Shown here: positions 27,343 to 36,951 of the stretch, piece after piece | Layout: each line of letters begins with the position of its first letter | Numbering within the stretch: the stretch's first letter is position 1 | Origin: Pyrinomonadaceae bacterium | GTDB taxonomy: Bacteria > Acidobacteriota > Blastocatellia > Pyrinomonadales > Pyrinomonadaceae | DNA: 64,000 nt | NCBI GenBank assembly: GCA_026129865.1 | Contig: JAHCHG010000008.1 | Location: forward strand, 62,001-126,000 | Direction of reading: 5' to 3' | Translations under genes and position numbers: made by a program | The notes under the pieces: model-generated | Databases searched by the model: none | What the model was told of the DNA's origin: nothing | Seen by the model: the letters and a program-made list of their open reading frames with translations, nothing else

Positions 27343-28221
27343 TTAGAAAGGTATAGGCATCCGCACTGTAATTCCGATCCATTCTCCATCCAGTCGTACT
27401 TCGAAATCCTTCATTCCATGTACATTTAGTTCGTCGGTAACCTGCTTTTCCTGCGTCTCGAGAATGCCGGAAAGAACCAGAACTTTGCGCGATTTCTCGA
27501 TCAGCAGCGGCAGGATCGGAACGATCACATCGGCTGTCACGTTAGCGCAGACGAAATCGTGGTTCGGAGTCTCTGACGTGATAGAGCCTTCGAAGAACTC
27601 AATCTGCGGCGTTGAATTTAACTGTGCGTTTTCCTTTGCTATCGTTACCGAATCGCGATCGGTGTCGCAGCCCGCTATTTTCGTTTCGGCATCAGCGAGT
27701 TTCGCTGCGCAGATTGCCAAAATTCCCGTGCCCGTGCCGACATCGAAAAAGGACATTTCAGGCGAGTAAAATCTTTCTATCGCAGCAAGGCAAAGCCTTG
27801 TCGTTTCATGAGTTCCGGTTCCGAAAGCCATGTTCGGTTCGATCTTGACGACTATCTTTTCCGAGTCCGAAACGTCTTCCCACGGCGGCGCAATGATGAA
27901 CTTTTCGGATTCGGTCGGCTTCCAGTGTTTCTTCCATTCGGCAAGCCAGTCCTGTTCTTCGACCTTGCTCCAAACTGCACCGGTAACCGCGCTTTCATCA
28001 AGCTGATAGATCTCTAAACCCGATCTGAGAAAGTCGTTGACGGTTTCCGAAGGAATGGTCGATTCGAAATAACCTGTTATCGAAATAGTCGAAGGCGACT
28101 TTTCGCCGAGCGTCGAAAGTTCTATCCCGAGCGCTCCAAGTTCATTGAGCGCAAAATTCACCGCTTCTTCCGCCTCGGCTGATGCCGTAATTGAAAGCGA
28201 TTGCCAGTTTTTCTTTTCCAT
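27343..28221 (-). CDS. prmA: Ribosomal protein L11 methyltransferase
   Basis: PrmA trimethylates amino groups of ribosomal protein L11 using S-adenosylmethionine. The N-terminal domain begins near WQSLSITASAEAEEAVNFAL. The junction QDWLAEWKKHWKPTE is characteristic of the family, followed by MAFGTGTHETTRLCL, the SAM-binding motif DVGTGTGILAICAAKL, and FVCANVTADVIVPIL. The length from ATG 28221 is 292 residues, normal for the family; an upstream alternative start at 28272 adds 17 residues without likeness. Confidence 0.95.
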   Translation of the reverse strand: MEKKNWQSLSITASAEAEEAVNFALNELGALGIELSTLGEKSPSTISITGYFESTIPSETVNDFLRSGLEIYQLDESAVTGAVWSKVEEQDWLAEWKKHWKPTESEKFIIAPPWEDVSDSEKIVVKIEPNMAFGTGTHETTRLCLAAIERFYSPEMSFFDVGTGTGILAICAAKLADAETKIAGCDTDRDSVTIAKENAQLNSTPQIEFFEGSITSETPNHDFVCANVTADVIVPILPLLIEKSRKVLVLSGILETQEKQVTDELNVHGMKDFEVRLDGEWIGITVRMPIPF

Positions 28222-28284
28222 AAAAAAATCGATCGTTCCCGTATTTCGGAGAACGATCGATAAAAATATCATAAAAACGAGCGC

Positions 28285-29334
28285 TTAGTTATCCTTGCCC
28301 TTTTCTTTTTTTCCTTTCGACGAACGGTCGTCGCGCCTTTCCTGACGCTTGTCCTTGCGCTCTATCTTGTCCTCTTTCCTTTCCTGTTTTTCCAAACGCT
28401 TTTCGTATTTTTCCTTATCCTTCATCTCGCGCTTGTCTTCTTTTCGATCTATCCGGTCGTCGCGGCGATCATTCCGTTTTTCACGGCGTTTTTCGATTCG
28501 ACCTTCCCAAAGATCGCGGCTGTTTCTGCCGTCATCAACGATCTTCACATATTCACGGCTGACCGGATATTTTTCATAAAATTCGATCTGTTCGCGCGTC
28601 GGTCGCGCCATTCTCGCGTAGATCTTGTCGTAATGTTTGCCTTTGTATTTCGATTTGATCTTAATGCGGTCGTCAAACGGCTGATCGACCCGGACAAAAA
28701 CCGGATGCGGATAATATTTTTGCACTCGCGTCCGATAGACCGGCGGTTCTACGACTCGATAAACTGTGTAATCCGACGGATAATTGTCGTAATAATACGG
28801 CGATTCATAAACATCGTCTCGGTCGTTGAAAAGCCAATTTGCGATCGCAAGACTTGTATCGAGCCAGTTCGTTTCGTAATTATAATTGTCGCCGTAGATC
28901 TGTTCGTTGCCGCTTAAATAAACTCGTGCGCCTTGATTGTCGCGGACGTCGCGTTCGAAAACTATTCTCGCGATCTCCTGAATTTCATCCGGACCGAATT
29001 TATCGAATAGCGCAAAACCGCGCTGGTTGTCATAACGGTCGTCGAACTCTGCAACGCTGATGTAGTCGACATAACCGTCGCCATTCAGATCAAGATTGTT
29101 GATGCCGTCTTCGGAATTGATCAGAAATTCAAACTCTTCGGCGTCCTCCGCGCGTTCCAAAAGCGCTGCTGCCGCCGGAAGATCAAAGTTTTCCTTTGCC
29201 CAATAACCGGTTTCAGCGGAAATCACGTCTTCGTTAGGGGAAAGTTCGGCAGTGCTCTCGGAATTATTTGGTCCGCATGCCCAGCCTAAAAACGAAACTG
29301 TAAAAATTGCTAGTGATAAACCTATTAATCTCAT
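28285..29334 (-). CDS. Predicted lipoprotein with highly charged C-terminus
   Basis: I do not recognise the family. From ATG 29334 (GGGGAGAA upstream) the protein has a signal peptide (LIGLSLAIFTVSFLGWAC) with a probable lipid-modified Cys. The central domain contains LDLNGDGYVDYISVAEFDD, which resembles a calcium-binding D-x-N-x-D-G loop, and a Tyr-rich stretch (YESPYYYDNYPSDYTVYRV). The last 80 residues are almost entirely Lys, Arg, Asp and Glu, probably a long charged helix. A longer frame starting at 29409 is possible but hides the signal peptide. It precedes prmA in the same orientation with a 63-base gap. Confidence 0.75.
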   Translation of the reverse strand: MRLIGLSLAIFTVSFLGWACGPNNSESTAELSPNEDVISAETGYWAKENFDLPAAAALLERAEDAEEFEFLINSEDGINNLDLNGDGYVDYISVAEFDDRYDNQRGFALFDKFGPDEIQEIARIVFERDVRDNQGARVYLSGNEQIYGDNYNYETNWLDTSLAIANWLFNDRDDVYESPYYYDNYPSDYTVYRVVEPPVYRTRVQKYYPHPVFVRVDQPFDDRIKIKSKYKGKHYDKIYARMARPTREQIEFYEKYPVSREYVKIVDDGRNSRDLWEGRIEKRREKRNDRRDDRIDRKEDKREMKDKEKYEKRLEKQERKEDKIERKDKRQERRDDRSSKGKKEKGKDN

Positions 29335-29550
29335 AAAAATTTTCTCCCCATGGAATTTGCGCAGACAGAACTGCGCCGGCATTGTAAAACGCAAGGTGCG
29401 TGCCGACAAACGCGAGACCGGGCTTAAGTTAAAGGTTTGAAAGAGTTAGAACATGGCAACGCGTGAGGTCGACGATGCCGAACACTGCCGAAAGTTTTGC
29501 AAGTATGGTTTCGGTACGGAAAGGTTTCACGAAAGAAAATGCGGCAAAAA

Positions 29551-30450
29551 TTACTCCTCGATCCCCATTTCGTCAAGGTCGCGTTCCTGATTACGCCAAT
29601 CTTTTACGACCTTCACAAAAAGCTGAAGATGGACTTTTTTGCCCATAAGCTTTTCAATGTCGCGGCGTGCGGCTTCGCCGATCGATTTGAGCTTTGCGCC
29701 GCCTTTGCCGATGATAATTCCTTTTTGTGAAGGTCGCTCGACATAAATCGCGCAATAGATCTTCGTTCCGCCGGTTTCCGATTCGTCAAATTTCTCCGTT
29801 ACGACGGCGGTGACATAGGGAAGTTCGTCGCCGGTCGTCTGCAGGATCTTTTCACGCACCACCTCGGCGACAAGAACGCGAAGAGGCTGATCGGTCATTT
29901 CGTCTTCGTCGAAAAGCGGTTCGTTCTCCGGAAGATGTTTTGCGATCTGTTTGAGCAAAATGTCGATCGCATCGCCTTTCAGCGCCGAAACCGGAATAAT
30001 TTCCGCGAAATCATATTCCTTCGAATAAAAATCGATCAGCGGCAGCAATTGTTTCTTGTCGTTGATCTTATCGATCTTGTTCAAAACGAGCACGGCGGGT
30101 TTTTCCGCATTCTTGATCAGGTCGAGTACGAACCGGTCGCCGTTTCCGGTCGAAACCGATGCGTCGCGCATTAGAACGACGAGATCGACCGAAAGGATCG
30201 CGTCGTGAACCGCCGCCATCATCCGGCGGTTCAATAAATAGCCGGGTTTATGGACGCCGGGCGTGTCGACAAAAACGATCTGCCCGTTTTCAAGCGTTAC
30301 TATTCCGCGTATCTTGTGCCGCGTGGTCTGCGGTTTGTTGGAAACGGCGGCGATCTTTTCGCCGACCAGATGATTTAACAATGTCGATTTTCCGGCATTC
30401 GGACGTCCGATCAGCCCGACAAAACCGCTGCGGAAACTTTTTGAGCTCAT
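29551..30450 (-). CDS. era: GTPase Era
   Basis: Era is an essential GTPase that binds 16S rRNA near its 3' end and assists 30S subunit assembly. The 299-residue protein shows G1 GRPNAGKSTL, switch region KPQTTRHKIRG, G3 DTPGVHKPG, G4 NKID and G5 SALKG. A C-terminal KH RNA-binding domain follows with ERPSQKGIIIGKGGAKLKSIG. Length and order match bacterial Era. Confidence 0.98.
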   Translation of the reverse strand: MSSKSFRSGFVGLIGRPNAGKSTLLNHLVGEKIAAVSNKPQTTRHKIRGIVTLENGQIVFVDTPGVHKPGYLLNRRMMAAVHDAILSVDLVVLMRDASVSTGNGDRFVLDLIKNAEKPAVLVLNKIDKINDKKQLLPLIDFYSKEYDFAEIIPVSALKGDAIDILLKQIAKHLPENEPLFDEDEMTDQPLRVLVAEVVREKILQTTGDELPYVTAVVTEKFDESETGGTKIYCAIYVERPSQKGIIIGKGGAKLKSIGEAARRDIEKLMGKKVHLQLFVKVVKDWRNQERDLDEMGIEE

Positions 30451-30504
30451 AAAATAAAGTTAGCAGAGAACCGCGGAAAGTGGAAAAACGCACTTTGTTA
30501 TAAA

Positions 30505-30542
30505 CAAAAAACGACGGCAGAGTTTTTATCGCTCTGCCGTCG
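30505..30542 (-). terminator. Rho-independent terminator of the gene at 30564-32384
   Basis: Arms CGACGGCAGAG (30512-30522) and CTCTGCCGTCG (30532-30542) form an 11-bp stem. On the minus strand it is followed by TTTTTTG. It lies just downstream of the secreted helical protein gene and upstream of era. Confidence 0.88.
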
Positions 30543-30563
30543 AAAATTAAATTTCTTAAGTAC

Positions 30564-32384
30564 TTATTGATCCTTCAGCAGCCGTTCACGCGCGGCGACC
30601 GCCTGCGCATAGGCGCCGCCGGGAATGTCGCCGACGTTGATCGCGGCTTCGTAAACCTTTACGGCGTATTCACTTTGATCGCTGAATTCATAAATTCGCG
30701 CAAGCGCGACATATGCAAGCGAGATCAAAGCCTTGTCGGTCGTGTCCGTCTTAAATTTAATGACGTTGCTGTAAGCCTGCTGCGCCGCTACCAGGTGATT
30801 GTTTCTATCCTCCGGGTTGTTCGCGGCTTCTGCCGAAAGGCTTTCGACGCGACCGAGCGAATAAAAAACGCGCACTTTTTCATTTGGATCGTTCTCGACC
30901 GGCTCGGTTTTCAAGAGATTCTTCAACGAAATTCGTGCGACGTCGTAATTCTTGCTTTTTATCTCGGTTTCAATTTCCAAAAGCCGCTTTGTCAACGGAT
31001 TTTCAATAACGTTAGCCTGGTCGGCAATGGAAAGTTTACGCCGTTCGCGTTCGGCAATTCCGCGCGCACGCGCCTCGGAAAACTCGGCGATGCGGTCGGT
31101 CTCCTTTGCAGCATCGAGCGAAGCGATCATATTTCCGACCGATTCCGTAATATCAAAACCGGAATCTTCCATTCCCTTGAGCTTATCGGCAAAATGAAAT
31201 ACCAGAACCGCGCCGCTTTCGTAGGCATCCGAGAGCAAAACCGCGGTTTCGTCCGAAAGCTGCCGGGTAAATTCGTTGAGTTTTGCGACAACCGCTTTTT
31301 TCAAAGCATCGCGTTCCGTTTGAACGAATTTTCCTTCCTTTTTGAGCTTTTCGTCTTCGACCTCTATCGCGGCGATCGCCTGGCGCGCCTGCAGATTTGC
31401 TATCCGCGATCTTTCATATTCGACCTGCCGCGCGTCAACGGCGGCAACGAGCGAACGCGAAATTGCAAGAACAAAATCGGGCGAGATCGACGGGTTTATC
31501 TTTCTCCGCGCGTCGAGCAGCGTTTTTATCGCCGGACGCTGCGCAAATATCTGTTCCGTATTGTCCAAAACGACCGGATCGAGCACGAACTGCAAAAATG
31601 CGCGCCGCGCTTCGGACGTTGAAAGATCCGTTCCCGGCGGAACAATGGCGTAATAATCGTCGCCGACGTTGACAAAATTGATCGTTCCTTTTGGAGCAAG
31701 CAGTTCGGGAACGACGAAAAATCGTCTATCCCGTTCGCGGCGTTCGGTCGCTTCGATCTTACGTTTTGTGCCTTTCGCTGCCTGTGCCGTGTTCTTCACG
31801 CGCTCGACGTAAGAAAGTTCGGGTCGTGTGTTCAGATAATCTAGCAAGGTTCCGACCATTACCGCGGTCGAAGGGCGCATTGCATCGCCTATTTTTTGAT
31901 ATTCCTTATAATAATCGTCTATTTTTTGCGACATTTTTACTTCGCGGAAAAAATCGCGAACAAGCGGCGCAAAGTCCAAAACATCCAGCAATTCTCCCGG
32001 AAGATCCGTCGAACGGCTCGGTTCGGTCAGGTCCGGAACCGGATCGAGCGCGTACGCCATTTGAACGAACGGCGCGATTATCTCAGAATCGGTCGATCTT
32101 GCATTTCGTTTTTTATATTGAGCAACGAACGTGCTCATCCGCGTTTTCAGTGCCGGACTTATACCCGCGATATCGGCGTTCAATTTCCGGCGAAATTCGT
32201 CGCCTTTCTCGGTCAGCGGCGTGTTGATGCCTGCGGCTTCGAGAGCGGCGAGAACGACAATGACGCGTTTATCCGGTTCGATCCGAACGCCAAATTCCGT
32301 AAAATCGAGACCGCGCGGCTGTGTCTGCGCAAATACACCCGCTGATAAAACCAGTAAAAGTATAAATATTAAAGCTCTTTTCAT
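30564..32384 (-). CDS. Secreted helical (TPR-like) hypothetical protein
   Basis: A 606-residue exported protein of unknown function. From ATG 32384 it begins with a clear signal peptide (ALIFILLLVLSAGVFAQ). The central part is helical and charged, with segments such as EVEDEKLKKEGKFVQTERDALKK. The C-terminal 150 residues look TPR-like (VFYSLGRVESLSAEAANNPE, LAYVALARIYEFSDQSEYAV). Residues 1-40 of the mature protein include FTEFGVRIEPDKRVIVVLAAL. It is followed by a strong terminator and is probably transcribed alone. Confidence 0.75.
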   Translation of the reverse strand: MKRALIFILLLVLSAGVFAQTQPRGLDFTEFGVRIEPDKRVIVVLAALEAAGINTPLTEKGDEFRRKLNADIAGISPALKTRMSTFVAQYKKRNARSTDSEIIAPFVQMAYALDPVPDLTEPSRSTDLPGELLDVLDFAPLVRDFFREVKMSQKIDDYYKEYQKIGDAMRPSTAVMVGTLLDYLNTRPELSYVERVKNTAQAAKGTKRKIEATERRERDRRFFVVPELLAPKGTINFVNVGDDYYAIVPPGTDLSTSEARRAFLQFVLDPVVLDNTEQIFAQRPAIKTLLDARRKINPSISPDFVLAISRSLVAAVDARQVEYERSRIANLQARQAIAAIEVEDEKLKKEGKFVQTERDALKKAVVAKLNEFTRQLSDETAVLLSDAYESGAVLVFHFADKLKGMEDSGFDITESVGNMIASLDAAKETDRIAEFSEARARGIAERERRKLSIADQANVIENPLTKRLLEIETEIKSKNYDVARISLKNLLKTEPVENDPNEKVRVFYSLGRVESLSAEAANNPEDRNNHLVAAQQAYSNVIKFKTDTTDKALISLAYVALARIYEFSDQSEYAVKVYEAAINVGDIPGGAYAQAVAARERLLKDQ

Positions 32385-32613
32385 TTTAAGATCGGGAAAG
32401 AACCGGAAATTAATAAAAAACCGCAAAGAATCAAGATAAACAGGGAAAAGAAAGGGGGAACGATCTTTTCAAAAGCTTTTCTTGATTCTTTGCAATGCTA
32501 AAGATGCATTCGAAAAAGTCAAAGATGCCTGTCGCCTGACATTGGAAAAGGGCAATGAGAATTTCTAGAAAAATATCCCACTGCCCGCCAAAATACTCGA
32601 ACTATAAAAGATT

Positions 32614-32958
32614 TTAGAAGCTTGCAAGCGCCGTCGCTTCGTCTTCGTAAACGTCAAAAACGGTTAAAAGCTTGGTTATCGCAAGCAGATCCTGGATCTT
32701 TTCGGTCAAATTCAAAAGTTTTAATGTGCCGCCGTCCTTGTTAACTGTTGTGAAGCTTGAAACCAGTTCGCCGATACCGCTTGAATCGATATAACCAACA
32801 CTGCCCAAGTTTAATAAGATCTTTGTCTTACCTTCGCTGACAAGACGGCGGATCGTCGTTCGCAGCGCGACGCTGCCTTCGCCGATCGTTACTTTTCCGT
32901 CCATGTCAAGAATTGTTACATCGCCAGCCTGGCGTTCCGAAATGTTAAGTTCAGCCAT
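32614..32958 (-). CDS. Anti-anti-sigma factor, STAS domain (SpoIIAA/RsbV type)
   Basis: A 114-residue single-domain STAS protein. Family members bind an anti-sigma kinase when unphosphorylated and so release a sigma factor. The phosphorylation loop is [12 protein letters not shown], with Ser59 or Ser60 as the target. [10 protein letters not shown] and [19 protein letters not shown] are typical family segments. It lies 83 bases downstream of an RsbW-like kinase gene, so the two probably form a partner-switching pair. The target sigma factor or output is not encoded nearby. Confidence 0.93.
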   Translation of the reverse strand: MAELNISERQAGDVTILDMDGKVTIGEGSVALRTTIRRLVSEGKTKILLNLGSVGYIDSSGIGELVSSFTTVNKDGGTLKLLNLTEKIQDLLAITKLLTVFDVYEDEATALASF

Positions 32959-33041
32959 TTTTATCTCCTCGTGAATAATTGAAAATGTTAGATAGCAGAT
33001 TTTAGACCAATAAGGTCAAAAATGTCCAAGACGTGCAGTGA

Positions 33042-33455
33042 TTAGCGATTTTTAATCATTTTGACGAGAGTTCCCCCGCCCTTTGGACTCATCCATTCAA
33101 CCTCGTCCATGAACGTCCGCATAAAAAGAATTCCTCTGCCGGAATCTTTCATTAAATTTTCGGCGTCGGTCGGGTCCGGAACCTCTTCGACCTTAAAGCC
33201 ATCGCCGAAATCGCGAACCGTTACTTCAAATCCGTTGTCCGAATCTTCAAATGTCAGTTCGACCGTTTTGTTTTCGTCCAGCTTATTTCCGTGCTTTACG
33301 GCATTTGCGACCACTTCGCGCACAGCCATATCAATGCCGAAGATCGCATCTTCCGCTACGCCGATGCTTTCCGCAAATGCGACCGCTGCCTGAACCGCCT
33401 TGTCGATCGATTCGATCTTGCTGGAAATTGAGATCGTCTTTAGTTTCCCGCTCAT
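33042..33455 (-). CDS. RsbW-like anti-sigma serine kinase (HATPase_c_2)
   Basis: A 137-residue GHKL-fold ATPase. The N box is in AVREVVANAVKHGNKL, the G1 box is DFGDGF and the G2 box is DSGRGILFMRTFMDEV. Members phosphorylate a STAS antagonist and sequester a sigma factor or other target. The adjacent STAS gene downstream is the likely substrate. aroA is divergent from it, sharing an intergenic region of 187 bases. Confidence 0.92.
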   Translation of the reverse strand: MSGKLKTISISSKIESIDKAVQAAVAFAESIGVAEDAIFGIDMAVREVVANAVKHGNKLDENKTVELTFEDSDNGFEVTVRDFGDGFKVEEVPDPTDAENLMKDSGRGILFMRTFMDEVEWMSPKGGGTLVKMIKNR

Positions 33456-33642
33456 CCGTTTAATTTTTGATCAAGTGATTTCTTCCAAGTTTCCGTTTTA
33501 ATCGAGTTTCTGTCAAGAACTGTCTAAATGTGCCGTGCGCTAATGATCGCGCGGAACAATTCGCAGGTTCGATCGGCTTACGATTTACCGAATTTGTTTG
33601 TTCTGTTAAATTTAACTGCTGTCATCAAATTCGCTTAAAAAT

Positions 33643-34971
33643 ATGAAAATCGAACAACCGAAAGCGCTCCGCGGACGCGTTGAGCTTCCGGGCGACAAAT
33701 CTATCTCTCACCGTGCGGCGCTTTTTCTGGCGATTTCAAAGGGCGAAGCGCGGATCGACAATTTTGCCGAAAGCGAAGATTGCGGCTCGACACTTCGCGT
33801 TTTGCGCGAACTCGGCGCGTCGATCGAAAGTCGCGATAGCGGCGTTTTTGTAAAAGGAAAAGGTAAGACGGGGTTGTTAAAACCTGCAGCCGCGCTCGAT
33901 TGCGGAAACAGCGGAACGACCGTCCGTCTGCTGTCCGGAATTCTCGCCGGTCATCCGTTCGAATCGACCTTGACCGGCGATGAAAGCCTGCAAAAACGCC
34001 CGATGAAGCGGATCATCGAACCGCTGACGTCGATGGGTGCAAAGATCTCCGCAAACGAACAGCGTCTGCCGCTGAAAATTAGCGGAACTCCGGATCTCAG
34101 ATCCATCGAACACCGCCTTGCGGTTGCCAGTGCGCAGGTTAAATCGTGCATTTTGCTCGCCGGTCTAAACGCCGCCGGAAAAACGTTCGTAAAAAGCCCG
34201 TCCGCCAAATCGAAAGAGCCGTCGTCGCGCGATCATACGGAACGAATGTTGAGATTTCTCGGCGCGGATATTAACGAATCGTTTGAGGCGGTGCCCGAAG
34301 GTTTTGTTCACAAAGTTTCAATCGACGGCGGTTCGCAGCTGATCGCGCGCGATATAAATGTCCCGGGCGATATTTCCGCAGCGGCATTTTTTATGGTCGC
34401 GGCTGCGGGTTTGGAAAATTCCGTTGTCGAGATGAAAAACGTCGGTCTAAATCCGACCCGTGCAGCCGTCGTCGATGTTCTCAAGCAGTTCGGCGCGGAT
34501 ATTTCGATCAGCGGTCGAAACGAAACCGGCGGGGAAACGCGCGGCGACATCGTTGTTCGCGGAAATAGCGGTTTTGCCGTTAACGCTGTGTCAAATATAA
34601 TTAAAGGCGATGTGATAGCAAATTTGATAGACGAGATACCGATCCTGGCGGTCTTTGCGACCAGGCTGCCGGGCGGATTGGAGTTTCGCGACGCCGCTGA
34701 ACTCCGGGTAAAGGAATCGGACCGGATTGCAGCCGTCGTTGAAAATTTACGACGAATGAACGCCGATGTTGAAGAATTTCCCGACGGATTTCGCGTCGGA
34801 CGATCCGATTTAAAAGGCGCGCGCGTCGATTCGTTCGGCGATCACCGGATTGCGATGGCATTTGCCGTTGCAGCGCTTTTTGCCGAAGGCGCAACCGAGA
34901 TTTCGGATTCGGCATGCGCGGCGGTTTCCTTTCCCGGTTTCTTTGACCAACTTTCAAAAATATCCACGTAA
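33643..34971 (+). CDS. aroA: 3-phosphoshikimate 1-carboxyvinyltransferase (EPSP synthase)
   Basis: This enzyme joins shikimate 3-phosphate and phosphoenolpyruvate in chorismate synthesis. The 442-residue protein shows PGDKSISHRAALF near residue 18, LDCGNSGTTVRLLSG, a Ser-rich stretch ending SSRDHTERML, the EIPILAVFAT motif and SFGDHRIAMAFAVAAL. The start at 33643 follows an A-rich leader. Its stop codon lies four bases before aroK, so the two shikimate-pathway genes form an operon. Confidence 0.97.
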   Translation: MKIEQPKALRGRVELPGDKSISHRAALFLAISKGEARIDNFAESEDCGSTLRVLRELGASIESRDSGVFVKGKGKTGLLKPAAALDCGNSGTTVRLLSGILAGHPFESTLTGDESLQKRPMKRIIEPLTSMGAKISANEQRLPLKISGTPDLRSIEHRLAVASAQVKSCILLAGLNAAGKTFVKSPSAKSKEPSSRDHTERMLRFLGADINESFEAVPEGFVHKVSIDGGSQLIARDINVPGDISAAAFFMVAAAGLENSVVEMKNVGLNPTRAAVVDVLKQFGADISISGRNETGGETRGDIVVRGNSGFAVNAVSNIIKGDVIANLIDEIPILAVFATRLPGGLEFRDAAELRVKESDRIAAVVENLRRMNADVEEFPDGFRVGRSDLKGARVDSFGDHRIAMAFAVAALFAEGATEISDSACAAVSFPGFFDQLSKIST

Positions 34972-34975
34972 CTAG

Positions 34976-35524
34976 ATGAAAAACGCTGCGGACAGAGTAA
35001 TATTGACCGGATTTATGGGTGTCGGAAAATCGACCGTCGCGCGGCACTTGTCCTATATTCTGCAGCGGGAACAGATCGATCTTGATGCCGTAATTGAAGA
35101 AAGTGAAGGATGTTCGATCGTCCGTCTGGTCGAACAAAAAGGCGTAGAAGTTTTCCGCACGCTTGAAACAAAATATTTGAAAATGATTTTGGAAGACGAA
35201 CGCGCGAGCATTGTCGCGCTCGGCGGCGGCGCCTGGATGACGGAAGAAAATCGCGAACTGATACGATCGTACAAATGCACAACGATCTGGCTTGAATCGA
35301 CCTTCGAACATTGCTGGCGGAACATAAATCTTTCGAAAAAAAAGCGCCCGATGGTAAAAAACAAACGGCAGGTTCGCACTCTTTTTAAGGACCGCGAACG
35401 GCTTTACTGTCTTGCCGACTGGCATTTTTTGATGAAACCCGAACTGACCTCGCTCGACGTAGCAAAACAGATCGCCGAAGAGGTTTTCAGCATAGAAATG
35501 TTAAACGGACGAAAGCGCCCGTAA
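34976..35524 (+). CDS. aroK: Shikimate kinase
   Basis: Shikimate kinase phosphorylates shikimate using ATP, one step before EPSP synthase. The protein of 182 residues shows Walker A GFMGVGKST, the shikimate-binding Asp in IDLDAVIEE, FRTLETKYL, GGGAWM (substrate-binding Gly-rich motif) and the lid segment KKRPMVKNKRQVRTLFKDRERLY. It is directly downstream of aroA, so the pathway steps are co-expressed. Confidence 0.95.
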   Translation: MKNAADRVILTGFMGVGKSTVARHLSYILQREQIDLDAVIEESEGCSIVRLVEQKGVEVFRTLETKYLKMILEDERASIVALGGGAWMTEENRELIRSYKCTTIWLESTFEHCWRNINLSKKKRPMVKNKRQVRTLFKDRERLYCLADWHFLMKPELTSLDVAKQIAEEVFSIEMLNGRKRP

Positions 35525-35671
35525 GATGTGTAATTGACAAAATACAGCTATAAGAGTAGCGTTTTCAGTACTTGAACAAAACTATCGCTCAAATTCGGTA
35601 ACACAGTCCGAAGATTCTGAGTTGAATTCAAATAACAAAATTAACAGGAAAATCGTTCCTGGGAGGAAATT

Positions 35672-36142
35672 ATGAAAATCAAATTTTTTACTATCCTGGC
35701 GCTGACAGCCGCAATTTTTCTTAGCGCGTGCGGAAAAAGCGACGCCGATCTTCAAAAATCAGCCGAAACAGCCGTAAAAGCAAAAGCTCCGGCGGCGACC
35801 GTTACCGTCAAGGACGGCGTTGCGGTTCTTTCCGGCGAAGTTGAAAACGACGCGGCAAAAGCCGCCGCCGAAACCGCTGCCAAGGTCGAAGGCGTAAAAT
35901 CTGTAACCAACAATCTGACCGTAAAACCGGCGGCAACGCCCGCACCGGTTGCCGACACGGCGATCAAAACCGAACTTGAAGACGCATTTAAGAAGAAAGG
36001 TTTCAACGATATAAGCGTTGAAGCGACGCAGACCGAAGTCACGCTTCGCGGCAGCGTTCCGGCGGATAAATATACCGAAGCTTTCCAGATCGCGACCGAG
36101 ATCGCTAAACGAAAGATCAATAACCAATTGTCCAAGAAATAA
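35672..36142 (+). CDS. BON-domain lipoprotein
   Basis: A 156-residue predicted lipoprotein. The signal peptide FTILALTAAIFLSACG ends at a lipobox Cys. Two BON-type domains follow (about 30-85 with VKDGVAVLSGEVENDAAKAA, and 97-150 with EATQTEVTLRGSVPADKYTE). BON domains bind membranes or phospholipids and occur in stress proteins such as OsmY. A ribosome-binding site GGGAGG precedes the start. The gene lies 19 bases upstream of the LysM protein gene, with which it is probably co-transcribed. Confidence 0.88.
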   Translation: MKIKFFTILALTAAIFLSACGKSDADLQKSAETAVKAKAPAATVTVKDGVAVLSGEVENDAAKAAAETAAKVEGVKSVTNNLTVKPAATPAPVADTAIKTELEDAFKKKGFNDISVEATQTEVTLRGSVPADKYTEAFQIATEIAKRKINNQLSKK

Positions 36143-36161
36143 TTAAAGGAGGAGACAAACG

Positions 36162-36542
36162 ATGCTTACAGAAAAATATCAATCGTTGATCGACATGGCA
36201 GGACAGCTCGGCGTTTCAGGTTTGGTTGTCGAAGAAGAGAACGGCGTTTTGAAAATGAGCGGCGCCGCGCCCAGCGCGGATGCAAAACAGCAGCTCTGGA
36301 ACGAATATTCGCGGCTCGACCCCGATTACCGTTCGGGCGACATGGTTCTCGACATCTCCGCACCGGAAGGCTCCGGCGGCGGCAGCTCGTCCACCTACAC
36401 CGTCCAAGCGGGCGACACGCTCAGCAAGATCGGCTCGCACCACGGCGTCAGCTGGCAAAAAATCTTCGAAGCCAACCGCGACAAACTCGACGACCCCGAC
36501 AAGATCTTCCCCGGACAGGAACTGAACATTCCTCAGGGATAG
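36162..36542 (+). CDS. BON-like plus LysM domain protein (Kbp/YgaU type)
   Basis: A 126-residue protein lacking a signal peptide. Residues 1-65 resemble a BON-type domain ([20 protein letters not shown]). A Gly/Ser linker precedes a LysM domain ([41 protein letters not shown]). The same architecture is found in E. coli Kbp (YgaU), a cytoplasmic potassium-binding protein; potassium binding here is inferred from that likeness. GGAGGAG lies just upstream. A strong terminator follows. Confidence 0.88.
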   Translation: MLTEKYQSLIDMAGQLGVSGLVVEEENGVLKMSGAAPSADAKQQLWNEYSRLDPDYRSGDMVLDISAPEGSGGGSSSTYTVQAGDTLSKIGSHHGVSWQKIFEANRDKLDDPDKIFPGQELNIPQG

Positions 36543-36561
36543 AGGCTTCAAATTCAGATAC

Positions 36562-36596
36562 AAAATCGCCGCGCATTTTTGCGCGGCGATTTTTTC
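36562..36596 (+). terminator. Rho-independent terminator after the LysM gene
   Basis: AATCGCCGCGC (36564-36574) and GCGCGGCGATT (36581-36591) form an 11-bp stem with a six-base loop, followed by TTTTT. Confidence 0.92.
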
Positions 36597-36632
36597 TTTT
36601 CGCTGAAGTAAAATCATATTGTGTTGTGATCT

Positions 36633-36692
36633 TTCGACAATCTGAATCTCTTCACGAGTTTTGTCGTAAAGCTGATAAACTGAGTTATCAAT
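36633..36692 (-). pseudogene. Relic of a DNA methyltransferase C-terminus (left copy)
   Basis: The minus strand reads IDNSVYQLYDKTREEIQIVE, closely resembling the usual C-terminal end of Eco57I/TaqI-type and type I N6-adenine methyltransferases (ID..VY.LYGLTEEEI.IVE). An in-frame TAG lies directly upstream and no methyltransferase body is present. A second relic lies at 38443-38502, on the other side of the HipA-like pair. The assignment rests on this one motif. Confidence 0.55.
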
Positions 36693-36951
36693 CTATGAGT
36701 TATATGCGGTAGAGTTTGCTTCAGGAGTCGTCAAATTTTTGTCTGATCCGTTAAAGGAAACCGAACGGAATGAGTTTGTTTTTACAAGACAAAAAGCTAA
36801 TCTGAGAAAATTTTGCAGCGTTTGGGAAAAACGCTTTTCCCGCCGATTTAGATCACTTAGGTAAACGAGAACGGTGAAATCAAACGAAGAAAAAAGGAAC
36901 AGTAATCGATCAATCAAGTTTTGAAACAATTAGCATCGCTTTTACTACTCT